NCBI GenBank assembly: GCA_021785335.1
Contig: JAJYFW010000153.1
Coordinates: forward strand, 1 to 5,493
From: Pseudomonadota bacterium
GTDB lineage: Bacteria; Pseudomonadota; Alphaproteobacteria; Acetobacterales; Acetobacteraceae
Length of the DNA stretch: 5,493 nucleotides
Direction: 5' to 3'
In this document: one piece after another, positions 1 through 5,451 of the stretch
How positions within the stretch are numbered: position 1 is the first letter of the stretch
Layout: each line of letters opens with the position of its first letter
Notes under the pieces: generated by a model
The model's database searches: none
What the model saw: only the letters and a program-made list of their open reading frames with translations
Told to the model about the DNA's origin: nothing
Position numbers and translations under genes: made by a program

Positions 1-232
1 CGGTGCGCAGGTCGAGGCAGAGCGAGCGCTTGCCGCGGTTGAAGTGCAGGAACTTCGGGCTCATTCCCGGCGAGCGGCCCTTGCCGCCGAGGGCGCGCAG
101 CAGGTCGCCCTCCGGCGGTTCGAGCTTGATCACGTCCGCGCCCTGCTGCGCGAGCGTGAGTGTCGCCGTCGGCCCCACCACGACGGAGGTGAGGTCGAGC
201 ACGCGAATGCCCGCGAGCGGTCCGGCGGTCAT
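1..232 (-). CDS. Family III (CaiB/BaiF) CoA-transferase, N-terminal part, cut by window edge
   Basis: The reading frame starts at the ATG at 232-230 and runs off the left end after 77 codons. The visible protein opens with [20 protein letters not shown], followed by [13 protein letters not shown] and then [12 protein letters not shown]. This is the typical N-terminus of formyl-CoA-transferase/CaiB-type enzymes: a first Rossmann-like strand, a conserved V-I-K-x-E-x-P CoA-binding segment, and the N-K/G-K-R-S-L-x-L-D-L block. Family members move CoA between a carboxylic acid and an acyl-CoA donor through an aspartyl-CoA thioester. The catalytic aspartate normally lies near residue 165-175 and is outside the window, so activity and substrate cannot be judged. 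The gene follows qor with a 28-bp gap and no clear Shine-Dalgarno, so it may be read from the same transcript. The family assignment is firm; the substrate is unknown. Confidence 0.9.
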   Translation of the reverse strand, partial: MTAGPLAGIRVLDLTSVVVGPTATLTLAQQGADVIKLEPPEGDLLRALGGKGRSPGMSPKFLHFNRGKRSLCLDLRT

Positions 233-260
233 GGGCGGCGAGCCCCGGCGCGCTGAGCCG

Positions 261-1232
261 TTACGGAATCAGCACGGTGCTGCCGGTCGTCCTGCGCGAT
301 TCCAGCGCGATGTGCGCGGCGGCGGCGTCGCGCAGCGGGAAGGTCTGGTTCACCCGGATCTTCACCGCGCCCTTCTTGACCACGTCGAACAGGTCGTTCG
401 CGGTCGCCAGCAGGTCGGCGCGCTTCGCGGTGTAGGTCGCGAGCGTCGGGCGCGTGAGGTAGAGGCTCCCCTTGGCCGCCAGCAGCGCCGGCTCGACCGG
501 CGGCACCGGGCCGGAGGCGTTGCCGTAGGTCACCATCAGCCCGAGCGGGGCCAGGCAGTCGAGGCTGCCCATGAACGTGTCCTTGCCGACGCTGTCGTAG
601 ACCACCGGCACCATGGCGCCGCCAGTGATGCGCTTGACCTGCGCCGGCAGGTCGGCGTGGCCGACCACGACATGCTCCGCGCCGTGCGCGCGCGCGAGTT
701 CCGCCTTCGCCTCGGTCGAGACGACGCCGATGACGGTGGCACCGATATGCCTCGCCCACTGGCACAGGATGAGCCCGACACCGCCCGCCGCGGCGTGCAC
801 GACGATGGTCTCGCCCTTCTGCACCCGGTGCGTGCGGCGCACCAGGTACTGCGCCGTCATGCCCTGCAGCATCATCGCCGCCGCGGTCTCGAAGCCGATC
901 TCGTCCGGCAGCTTCACCAGCCGCTCCACCGGCACCGCGCGCTCCGTCGCATAGGAGCCGACCGCGCCGGTGCCGTAGGCGACGCGGTCGCCCACCGCGA
1001 ATTCCGTGACGTCCGGCCCGAGCGCCGCGACCGTGCCCGAGGCCTCCATGCCCGGCGTCGCCGGCATCGGCGTCTTGTAGAGGCCCGTGCGGAAATAGAC
1101 GTCGATATAGTTGAGCCCGACGGCGGCGTGCTTGACCAGCACCTCGCCCGGCCCGGGCTCCGGCGTCGGCACGTCCTCCCAGCGCATCACCTCGGGCCCG
1201 CCCGGGGCATGAATTCGGATCGCTTTCGTCAT
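261..1232 (-). CDS. qor: NADPH:quinone oxidoreductase, zinc-free MDR family (QorA-like)
   Basis: This 323-residue protein resembles E. coli Qor (about 327 residues) along its whole length. It would reduce quinones with NADPH in the cytosol. The N-terminal GroES-like domain carries [10 protein letters not shown] (11-20) and [12 protein letters not shown] (41-52). The nucleotide-binding domain shows [15 protein letters not shown] (146-160), with the A-x-x-G-x-x-G pyridine-nucleotide loop. [11 protein letters not shown] (210-220), [11 protein letters not shown] (231-241) and [10 protein letters not shown] (255-264) match the QOR signature regions. The C-terminus [13 protein letters not shown] is also characteristic. 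The zinc-ligand cysteines of true alcohol dehydrogenases are missing, as expected for this subfamily. The ATG at 1232-1230 is supported by a GAGGAA Shine-Dalgarno six bases upstream. The gene lies 24 bp after ogt, on the same strand. The natural quinone and physiological role are not shown by sequence. Confidence 0.95.
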   Translation of the reverse strand: MTKAIRIHAPGGPEVMRWEDVPTPEPGPGEVLVKHAAVGLNYIDVYFRTGLYKTPMPATPGMEASGTVAALGPDVTEFAVGDRVAYGTGAVGSYATERAVPVERLVKLPDEIGFETAAAMMLQGMTAQYLVRRTHRVQKGETIVVHAAAGGVGLILCQWARHIGATVIGVVSTEAKAELARAHGAEHVVVGHADLPAQVKRITGGAMVPVVYDSVGKDTFMGSLDCLAPLGLMVTYGNASGPVPPVEPALLAAKGSLYLTRPTLATYTAKRADLLATANDLFDVVKKGAVKIRVNQTFPLRDAAAAHIALESRRTTGSTVLIP

Positions 1233-1238
1233 GATTCG

Positions 1239-1244
1239 TTCCTC
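1239..1244 (-). promoter_or_regulatory. Ribosome binding site for qor
   Basis: On the minus strand GAGGAA lies six bases before the qor ATG. It is the clearest Shine-Dalgarno in the window and sits inside the 24-bp ogt-qor gap, so it fixes the qor start. Confidence 0.75.
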
Positions 1245-1256
1245 ATGGTGATGCGC

Positions 1257-1715
1257 TTACGCAACAAGCTTCAGCGCGGCCCCCTCGAGCCCGAGAAGAT
1301 AGCGTTTGGTTGCGAGCCCGCCGGCACCGGAATAGCCGCCCGGGCCGTTTTCCGCCACCACCCGATGGCACGGGATGATGATCGGGATCGGGTTGCGGCC
1401 CATCGCGCCGCCGATCGAGCGTGGCGAGCCCCCGGCCGCGCGGGCGAGCCGCCCGTAGGTCCATACCTCGCCGCGCGGCACGCCGCACAGCGCCGCCCAG
1501 ACGCGCCGCTGGTAGTCGGTTCCCATCGGCGCGAGCGGCAGGTCGAACGGCGCCGTATCGCCGTCGAAATAGGCGTGAAGCTGCGCGCGCGCGCGCTCCA
1601 GCAGCGGCGTCGGGCTTTGCACGCTGCCCCACCCCCAGTCGAGTGCCACGATCGCCCCATCCTCCTCGGCGACGGAGAGCGGCCCGACCGGCGAATGAAG
1701 CGAGATCAGCGGCAC
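1257..1715 (-). CDS. ogt: Methylated-DNA--[protein]-cysteine S-methyltransferase (Ogt-type)
   Basis: This 152-residue protein is a suicide DNA-repair enzyme: it takes the alkyl group from O6-alkylguanine (and O4-alkylthymine) onto its own cysteine. The acceptor is Cys116 in IIIPCHRVV (112-120). By comparison with human MGMT, Asn108 in GRNPIP matches the conserved Asn of the active-site turn. Glu144 in GLEG matches the Glu of the Cys-His-Glu relay. Arg99 in SPRSIGGAM matches the arginine finger that extrudes the base, and Tyr87 in VWTYGRLA the recognition-helix tyrosine. All catalytic residues are therefore present. There is no Ada-type N-terminal zinc/AraC domain, so this is a stand-alone Ogt. 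The start is GTG at 1715-1713; the in-frame stop at 1751-1749 leaves no other ATG, GTG or TTG upstream. No good Shine-Dalgarno precedes it. The gene is 82 bp downstream of the methyltransferase and 24 bp upstream of qor. Confidence 0.95.
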   Translation of the reverse strand: MPLISLHSPVGPLSVAEEDGAIVALDWGWGSVQSPTPLLERARAQLHAYFDGDTAPFDLPLAPMGTDYQRRVWAALCGVPRGEVWTYGRLARAAGGSPRSIGGAMGRNPIPIIIPCHRVVAENGPGGYSGAGGLATKRYLLGLEGAALKLVA

Positions 1716-1732
1716 GGGGCTGGATGCGACAA

Positions 1733-1760
1733 CCGCCGCCCCCGCCTGTCAAGCGGCGGG
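1733..1760 (-). other. GC-rich stem-loop in the gap between methyltransferase gene and ogt
   Basis: The 82-bp gap holds two competing inverted repeats. CCCGCC (1741-1746) pairs with GGCGGG (1755-1760), with an 8-base loop. CCGCCGC (1733-1739) pairs with GCGGCGG (1753-1759), with a 13-base loop. Minus-strand RNA would carry the hairpin after the methyltransferase stop and before the ogt GTG. No T-run follows, so it is not a standard intrinsic terminator. It could attenuate transcription or affect ogt translation, or it may be chance in GC-rich DNA. Confidence 0.25.
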
Positions 1761-1797
1761 CCTGGATCGGCTGGAAACCGTCCGGCGGCGATTTCGC

Positions 1798-2526
1798 TCA
1801 CCGGAACGCGCGCTCCGCGCCCACCAGCAGGAAGGGCGGCCGGTCGCGCTCCGCCGCCCATTCGGGATGCGCCGCGATCTGCGCCGCGTCCGGCCCCCAT
1901 TCCACGAGATGCGTCAACGCGAACCCCGCGGCGAGCAGCGCGCTCACCACCGTGCCGATGCCGCGGTGGTGCTTGACGACGCCCTTGGCGAGCCAGTCCG
2001 TCCGCCGCTCGCCCTCCGCGAGATAGGCGTCGAGCGGCCAGACGCGCCGCCCCTCCCGCTCGATCCATCCCGGCACGGTGGGCGCGGTGTAGAGCGGGTG
2101 TTCCATCGAGAACACGAACCGCCCGCCCGGCGCGAGCGACGCCGCGACCATGCGCGCGAGGCGCCGGAAATCCGCCACGTAGTGCACGGCGAGCGAGGAG
2201 TAGACGAGGTCGAACGCCGCCTCCGGCAGCACCAGCGTTTCGAGATCGGCACGTTCGTAGACGACGTTGCCTCCCGCCTCGCGGGCGCGCGCGAGCATCT
2301 TTTCCGAGAGGTCGATGCCCAGCACGCTGGCCGCGCCCGCCTCGGCCGCAAAGCGGCAGAACCAGCCGAAGCCGCAGCCGAGATCGACCACGCGCCTGCC
2401 GGCGAGCGGCGGCAGCATGGCGCGCAGGCTCGGCCATTCCGGGGCGCCCGCCAGCCCCTCGCGTGAGCGGCGCAGCGCACTGTAGCCGGCGAAGAAATCG
2501 TTCTGGTCGTAGATGTTCTGGGCCAT
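1798..2526 (-). CDS. Class I SAM-dependent methyltransferase, substrate unknown
   Basis: This 242-residue protein carries the seven-strand Rossmann methyltransferase fold of the Methyltransf_11/UbiE-like group. Motif I is VVDLGCGFGW (46-55), the glycine-rich SAM loop. The acidic residue after strand 2 is in IDLSEKML (71-78). Asp94 in ERADLETL fits the adenine-contacting position. AFDLVYSSLAVHYV (104-117) is the strand 4 region and LAPGGRFVFSMEHPLY (131-146) the post-motif segment. The C-terminal part (about 150-242) is the variable substrate region, rich in Trp and His, with HHRGIGTVVSALLAAGF typical of a late strand-helix of small-molecule methyltransferases. No signal peptide or membrane segment is seen, so it is cytosolic. 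It lies 30 bp downstream of the aminotransferase gene, which suggests co-transcription. No convincing Shine-Dalgarno is visible; a short GCGCC/GGCGC inverted repeat sits just before the ATG. The SAM fold is certain; the methyl acceptor is not identifiable. Confidence 0.9.
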   Translation of the reverse strand: MAQNIYDQNDFFAGYSALRRSREGLAGAPEWPSLRAMLPPLAGRRVVDLGCGFGWFCRFAAEAGAASVLGIDLSEKMLARAREAGGNVVYERADLETLVLPEAAFDLVYSSLAVHYVADFRRLARMVAASLAPGGRFVFSMEHPLYTAPTVPGWIEREGRRVWPLDAYLAEGERRTDWLAKGVVKHHRGIGTVVSALLAAGFALTHLVEWGPDAAQIAAHPEWAAERDRPPFLLVGAERAFR

Positions 2527-2556
2527 GCGCCGGGATGGCGCCGGGCGGCGAGGCTG

Positions 2557-3660
2557 TCAAACCTCCGCGCGCAGCGCCTCGGCGAAATGCTCGACGTCTG
2601 CCTCGTCCGCCCAGACATGCGGGCTGACGCGCAGCACGCCGAGCCGGTCGCTCGCATAGGCGCCGCGCGCCGCGAGTGCGGCGATCAGGCCGGGCTTCAT
2701 GCCGCCCGGTAGGCGCAGGCCGAGGATGTGCGGTGCCCGCAGCCCGCGCGGCAACACGCCGAGGCCGAGCCCGCCCGCCACCTCCGCCAGCCTGTCGGTC
2801 AGCGCGCGCAGCCGCGCCGCGATCGCCGTGTGCCCCCAGCCCGCCACCAACTCCATGCCGGCCGCCGCCATCGGCAGTCCGATCGGGTCGTTGCGCTCGC
2901 CGCGGTCGTAGCGCCGCGCGCCGGGCGCGAAGCCGCCGCCGGGGCGGTTGCCGCCGTTCTCGTCAACCGGCAGCCCGCCCTGCCGATGCGGCGCCGCGTA
3001 GAGAAATGCCGTGCTGTAGGGTCCGAGCACCCATTTATAAGTGGGGAAGGCCAGGAAGTCCGGCCGCAACCGTTGCACATCCATATCGAGTACGCCGACC
3101 GCCTGCGTCGCGTCGATCACCACCGCCCCACCCGCCGCGCGCACCGCCGGCACCACGCGGTCGAGGTCGATCATGGCGCCGTCCGACCAGTGCAGCGGCG
3201 TCAGCGCCGCGAGCGCGAGCGGCGGGCCCGGCCGCGCGATGGCGGCGAGGATGGCGCCGGTCCAGTCCCCGTCCGCCGGCCGTCCCACGATGTCCAGCGC
3301 CAGGCCGCGCTCCGCCGCCAGCCGGTCGAACACCAGCGCCAGAGAGGGAAACTCGTCGGCCACGCGCAGGATGCGGCTGCCCGCCGGCAGTTCGAGATTG
3401 CGCGCCGCGGTGGCGATGCCGTGGCTCACCGCGGAAACGATAGCGACATCGTCCGCCGATGCGCCGATCATCCGCGCCGCATTCGCGCGCACCCGCTCCG
3501 CCATCGCCTCGTCGCGCGGCATGGACCAGGGATGCACCTTCGCCATCACCCCGGCGGCCCCCGCCTCGCGCACCGGCGCCGGCAGCGCCGAAAACGCGGC
3601 AGCGTCCAGATAAGCGACCTCGCGCGGGATATCGAACAGGTGGCGCTGCGAGCCGAGCAT
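2557..3660 (-). CDS. Aminotransferase class V-fold PLP-dependent enzyme, substrate unknown
   Basis: This 367-residue protein belongs to fold type I, class V (cysteine desulfurase / isopenicillin-N epimerase / kynureninase relatives). VVIDATQAVGV (180-190) carries Asp183, which would bind the pyridine nitrogen, and Gln186, near the PLP oxygen. FPTYKWVLGPYSTAFLY (205-221) carries Lys209, the expected Schiff-base lysine. SAVSHGIATAARNL (76-89) is the phosphate/ring-stacking segment, with His80 in the ring-stacking position. The C-terminal GVLRVSPHVW (341-350) has Arg344, the usual carboxylate-binding arginine. I see no cysteine in the mobile-loop region used by cysteine desulfurases, so sulfur transfer is unlikely. 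Epimerase, lyase or aminotransferase chemistry is possible. The ATG at 3660-3658 has GGGAG seven bases upstream. The gene sits 58 bp after maf and 30 bp before the methyltransferase. Family is clear, reaction is not. Confidence 0.9.
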   Translation of the reverse strand: MLGSQRHLFDIPREVAYLDAAAFSALPAPVREAGAAGVMAKVHPWSMPRDEAMAERVRANAARMIGASADDVAIVSAVSHGIATAARNLELPAGSRILRVADEFPSLALVFDRLAAERGLALDIVGRPADGDWTGAILAAIARPGPPLALAALTPLHWSDGAMIDLDRVVPAVRAAGGAVVIDATQAVGVLDMDVQRLRPDFLAFPTYKWVLGPYSTAFLYAAPHRQGGLPVDENGGNRPGGGFAPGARRYDRGERNDPIGLPMAAAGMELVAGWGHTAIAARLRALTDRLAEVAGGLGLGVLPRGLRAPHILGLRLPGGMKPGLIAALAARGAYASDRLGVLRVSPHVWADEADVEHFAEALRAEV

Positions 3661-3667
3661 CAGGCCA

Positions 3668-3672
3668 CTCCC
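3668..3672 (-). promoter_or_regulatory. Ribosome binding site for the class V aminotransferase gene
   Basis: GGGAG on the minus strand lies seven bases before the ATG at 3660-3658. It supports that start over upstream alternatives; no ATG, GTG or TTG occurs in frame immediately upstream. Confidence 0.6.
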
Positions 3673-3713
3673 GCGTTGCGTGTGCTTGCCATACCGCGTC
3701 TCCCCCCGAACGT

Positions 3714-3726
3714 TGTCGTCACGACA
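3714..3726. repeat. 13-bp perfect palindrome overlapping the maf stop codon
   Basis: TGTCGT-C-ACGACA has two six-base arms around one central base. It covers the last codons and the stop of maf and lies about 55 bp before the aminotransferase start. It is not followed by a T-run and is too tight to form an RNA hairpin, so a dimeric repressor site is a more natural reading than a terminator. This is inference only. Confidence 0.3.
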
Positions 3727-4333
3727 TCAGCACGCGATGCTGGCGCAGGAAAGCCAGGAGCGACAGCAGCGGCAGGCCGAGGATCGCCGCATGCTCGCCC
3801 TCGATCCGCTCGAACAGCAACGCGCCATGGCTCTCCAGCCGGTAGGCGCCGACGCTGGTCAGCACCGATTCCCCCTCGGCCGCGAGATAGGCGTCGAGGA
3901 ACGCCTCGGAAAAATCGCGCATCACGAGCCGCGGCCGGGCGAGATGCCGCCAGATCTCGGCACCGTGCCGGTAGCACACGACAGCCGTCTCCAGCACGTG
4001 CGACGCGCCGCGCAGGGCCAGGAGTTGCGTCCGGGCGGCGGCGAGATCGGCGGGCTTGTCGAACCAGGTCTCGCCACGGACGAGGATCTGGTCGCAGCCG
4101 ATCACCAGCGCCTCCGGCCGGCGCCGCGCGACCGCGGTTGCCTTGAGCGTGGCCAGCATCAGCGCCGCCTCGCCCGCCGGCGCGTCCGCGGCCTTCGCCG
4201 CCTGCTTGGCCGCCGCCTCGTCCACCGAGGCGGGCATCACCTCGAAGGCAAGCCCGGCCGCGCGCAGCACCGCTGCCCGCGCCGTGGACCCGGAGGCCAG
4301 GACGAGACGCGGCTCTTCCGCCTGCAGGCTCAT
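3719..4333 (-). CDS. maf: Maf family nucleotide pyrophosphatase, YceF-like
   Basis: This 204-residue protein is a Maf/HAM1-like house-cleaning enzyme that hydrolyses non-canonical or modified nucleoside triphosphates to the monophosphate and PPi. LVLASGSTAR (10-19) is the N-terminal Maf signature, with the final Arg kept but the usual S-P-x-R written S-T-A-R. Lys64 in ATLKATAVA, Asp81 in VIGCDQIL and Lys93 in FDKP match the catalytic Lys, Asp and Lys. SVGAYRLESHGALLFERIEG (160-179) followed by AILGLPLLSLLAFLR closes the domain. The D-Q after the catalytic Asp and Glu167 where YhdE-type enzymes have Gln resemble E. coli YceF (7-methyl-GTP pyrophosphatase) more than the dTTP/UTP-type YhdE. Substrate is therefore suggested, not proven. 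The gene starts 10 bp after the DUF299 stop, with no clear Shine-Dalgarno, which points to translational coupling. DUF299-maf adjacency is common in Alphaproteobacteria. Confidence 0.9.
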   Translation of the reverse strand: MSLQAEEPRLVLASGSTARAAVLRAAGLAFEVMPASVDEAAAKQAAKAADAPAGEAALMLATLKATAVARRRPEALVIGCDQILVRGETWFDKPADLAAARTQLLALRGASHVLETAVVCYRHGAEIWRHLARPRLVMRDFSEAFLDAYLAAEGESVLTSVGAYRLESHGALLFERIEGEHAAILGLPLLSLLAFLRQHRVLMS

Positions 4334-4343
4334 GCGCGCGACG

Positions 4344-5192
4344 TCATGAGGCGGCCGCTTCCTTCGCGCGCCTGGCGTGCCAGGCTTCCATCAGCTGCAG
4401 CACCGTCGCCGCGGTTTCCTCGATGGAGCGGCGCGTCACGTCGATCACCGGCCAGCCGCGCCGCTGGCAAAGCCGGCGCGCCCAGAGCAGCTCCGCCTTC
4501 ACCGCCTCCGGGTCGACATAGGCACCGGGGTCCTGCCGCGCCGGCACCGCCCCGATCATGCGCAGGCGGTGGCGGCGGATTTCCGTCAGTGCCAAGGGGT
4601 CGATAGTAAGCCCGATCACCGGGCATCTCGGGTTTTCCAGCCCCGGCGGATCGTCCAGGCCCGGCACCAGCGGCACGTTCGCCGCCTTGATACCGCGATT
4701 GGCGAGGTAGAAGGAGGTCGGTGTCTTGGAACTGCGCGAAACCCCGACCAGCACGACATCGGCCTCCGCGATGCCGGCCTGCGCCAGCCCGTCGTCGTGC
4801 GCAAGCACGTAGTGCATGGCGTCGATGCGCCGGAAATAATCCGCGTTGAGCACGTATTGGCGGCCCGGCCGCGCGCTCGCCGCCTCGCCTACCTCCTCCT
4901 GCAGCACCGTCAGCACGGGGTCGAGCACATGGACGAGCTTCTGGCCGAGGCGCTGGCACGCCGCCTCCAGTTCCGTGCGCAGGGCGCGGTCGAGCAGGGT
5001 GGACAGAACCGGGCCCGGCTCCATCTCGATACCCTCGATGACCCGATGCAGTTGCAGCCGCGTGCGCACCAGGCTCCAGCGATGATGCACGATCGTCGCG
5101 TGCTCGAACTGCACGACCGTCGCGCGCGCCACCGCGTTGAGCGTCTCGCCGGTGGCGTCCGACACCAGATGGAGATTGAGCTTGTCGACCAT
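4344..5192 (-). CDS. DUF299 kinase/pyrophosphorylase (pyruvate, phosphate dikinase / PEP synthase regulatory protein)
   Basis: This 282-residue protein belongs to the family of PDRP, E. coli PpsR (YdiA) and Bacillus YqfL. These bifunctional enzymes switch pyruvate, phosphate dikinase or PEP synthase off by ADP-dependent phosphorylation of an active-site threonine and on by phosphate-dependent dephosphorylation with PPi release, so they control the pyruvate/PEP node. [12 protein letters not shown] (7-18) is the N-terminal family motif. [11 protein letters not shown] (150-160) is the P-loop-like nucleotide site. [15 protein letters not shown] (121-135) and [13 protein letters not shown] (250-262) are further conserved blocks. 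The ATG at 5192-5190 gives the usual family length and N-terminus. The frame stays open to an ATG at 5381, but those 63 extra residues cross an AT-rich island and match nothing in the family, so I rejected them. It is head-to-head with hemE and 10 bp before maf. Which dikinase it controls is not visible here. Confidence 0.93.
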   Translation of the reverse strand: MVDKLNLHLVSDATGETLNAVARATVVQFEHATIVHHRWSLVRTRLQLHRVIEGIEMEPGPVLSTLLDRALRTELEAACQRLGQKLVHVLDPVLTVLQEEVGEAASARPGRQYVLNADYFRRIDAMHYVLAHDDGLAQAGIAEADVVLVGVSRSSKTPTSFYLANRGIKAANVPLVPGLDDPPGLENPRCPVIGLTIDPLALTEIRRHRLRMIGAVPARQDPGAYVDPEAVKAELLWARRLCQRRGWPVIDVTRRSIEETAATVLQLMEAWHARRAKEAAAS

Positions 5193-5199
5193 GAAGCCA

Positions 5200-5280
5200 G
5201 GATAACGGGGATAACCTCGCGTTACATCCCACCCGGCGCCAATGCCGGGGACAGGCGCGAGCACCGGATAACCCGCGTTG
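5200..5280 (-). repeat. Three GGATAAC repeats (TTATCC on the minus strand)
   Basis: Copies of GGATAAC lie at 5200-5206, 5209-5215 and 5266-5272. The second and third extend into a longer imperfect repeat: GGATAACCTCGCGTTA (5209-5224) and GGATAACCCGCGTTG (5266-5280), differing by one inserted T and the last base. Read on the minus strand each gives TTATCC, the first six bases of the DnaA box TTATCCACA, all in the same orientation as the near-consensus box at 5349-5357. They could be low-affinity DnaA sites or an operator in the DUF299 leader. Confidence 0.45.
5232..5249 (-). other. Stem-loop in the DUF299 leader
   Basis: CCCGGC (5232-5237) and GCCGGG (5244-5249) form a perfect six-base GC stem with a six-base loop. 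It lies between the second and third GGATAAC repeats and about 40 bp before the DUF299 start. It has no T-run on either strand, so it is not a standard terminator. It may be a leader structure or part of the origin. Confidence 0.35.
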
Positions 5281-5340
5281 AGATATTCCCTGAACGTGCA
5301 GAACCAAAAACAAATATGGAAAGTCAATATCTTATAGGTT
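5279..5340. other. AT-rich island, possible DNA unwinding element
   Basis: This is by far the most AT-rich stretch in the window, with A-tracts (CCAAAAACAAATATGG at 5304-5319) and ATATCTTATAGG (5327-5338). It separates the GGATAAC repeats from the DnaA box. It could melt during origin firing, hold the divergent promoters, or both. I found no well-spaced -35/-10 pair in it. Confidence 0.45.
5322..5334 (+). promoter_or_regulatory. IHF-type binding site (one mismatch)
   Basis: AGTCAATATCTTA matches the IHF consensus WATCAA-N4-TTR at every defined position except the second (G for A). It lies at the right edge of the AT-rich island with A-tracts beside it, as often found for IHF sites, and ends 14 bp before the DnaA box. 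IHF bending next to DnaA boxes is known at E. coli and Caulobacter origins. Confidence 0.35.
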
Positions 5341-5348
5341 GTGGCGCC

Positions 5349-5357
5349 TGTGGATAC
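5349..5357 (-). promoter_or_regulatory. DnaA box (one mismatch)
   Basis: TGTGGATAC on the plus strand reads GTATCCACA on the minus strand, eight of nine bases of the DnaA consensus TTATCCACA. It is the best match in the intergenic region. Weaker CCCACA and CCACA cores occur at 5396-5401 (plus strand) and 5340-5344 (minus strand). Confidence 0.45.
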
Positions 5358-5451
5358 CGGCTTGGCCGGCCGCACGCTCATGGGGTTCCCCGCAACCCAC
5401 AGCCCTGCTACCGCCCCATCCTCTTAAATTCTCTTTCTTGGAATTGATGAC

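Larger units (their letters stand above)
5193..5451. other. Divergent DUF299-hemE intergenic region, candidate chromosomal replication origin (oriC)
   Basis: This 259-bp non-coding region separates two outward-facing genes. In Caulobacter crescentus and Rickettsia prowazekii the replication origin is known to lie between homologues of these genes. Visible here are: three GGATAAC repeats, a 6-bp stem-loop, an AT-rich island (about 5279-5340) that stands out in a GC-rich window, an IHF-like site, a DnaA box with one mismatch, short inverted repeats CCGGC-TTG-GCCGG (5357-5369) and GGGG-TT-CCCC (5382-5391), and a second AT-rich patch before hemE (about 5422-5450). I found no GANTC site (CcrM methylation) and no TTAA-N7-TTAA CtrA site, so Caulobacter-type cell-cycle control is not indicated. 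It must also hold the promoters of both genes, though I could not place either one confidently. The origin call is inference from synteny plus motifs. Confidence 0.5.

Noticed and set aside
1733..1760. GC-rich hairpin as an intrinsic terminator after the methyltransferase gene
   Set aside because: No T-run follows on the minus strand. I kept it only as a low-confidence stem-loop.
3..1976. A very long plus-strand open frame antisense to qor and ogt
   Set aside because: It runs opposite three well-supported minus-strand genes and is full of Arg, Pro, Ala and His with no domain, as expected from the reverse complement of GC-rich codons.
3661..3692. Ten-codon frame ending in TGATG at the aminotransferase start, as a leader peptide
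   Set aside because: It overlaps the start by one base, but it is very short, has no ribosome binding site I can see, and no regulatory codon run.
2728..4606. Overlapping plus-strand open frames antisense to the aminotransferase, maf and part of the DUF299 gene
   Set aside because: Low-complexity Arg/Pro/Ala-rich translations with no family motifs, opposite genes whose catalytic residues are intact.
5322..5327. TTGACT on the minus strand as a -35 box for the DUF299 gene
   Set aside because: No TATAAT-like hexamer lies 16-18 bp downstream. The nearest GAATAT (5283-5288) is too far away.
5193..5381. 63-residue N-terminal extension of the DUF299 protein from the ATG at 5381
   Set aside because: The family begins near the ATG at 5192, and the extension includes an unlikely Phe/Cys/Trp-rich stretch translated from the AT-rich island.
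5424..5427. TTAA before hemE as a CtrA half-site
   Set aside because: There is no second TTAA seven bases on and no TTAACCAT match, so it falls short of the CtrA consensus.
4377..5447. Plus-strand open frame antisense to DUF299 and reaching almost to hemE
   Set aside because: Its composition is that of an antisense shadow, and its end crosses the non-coding AT-rich island.
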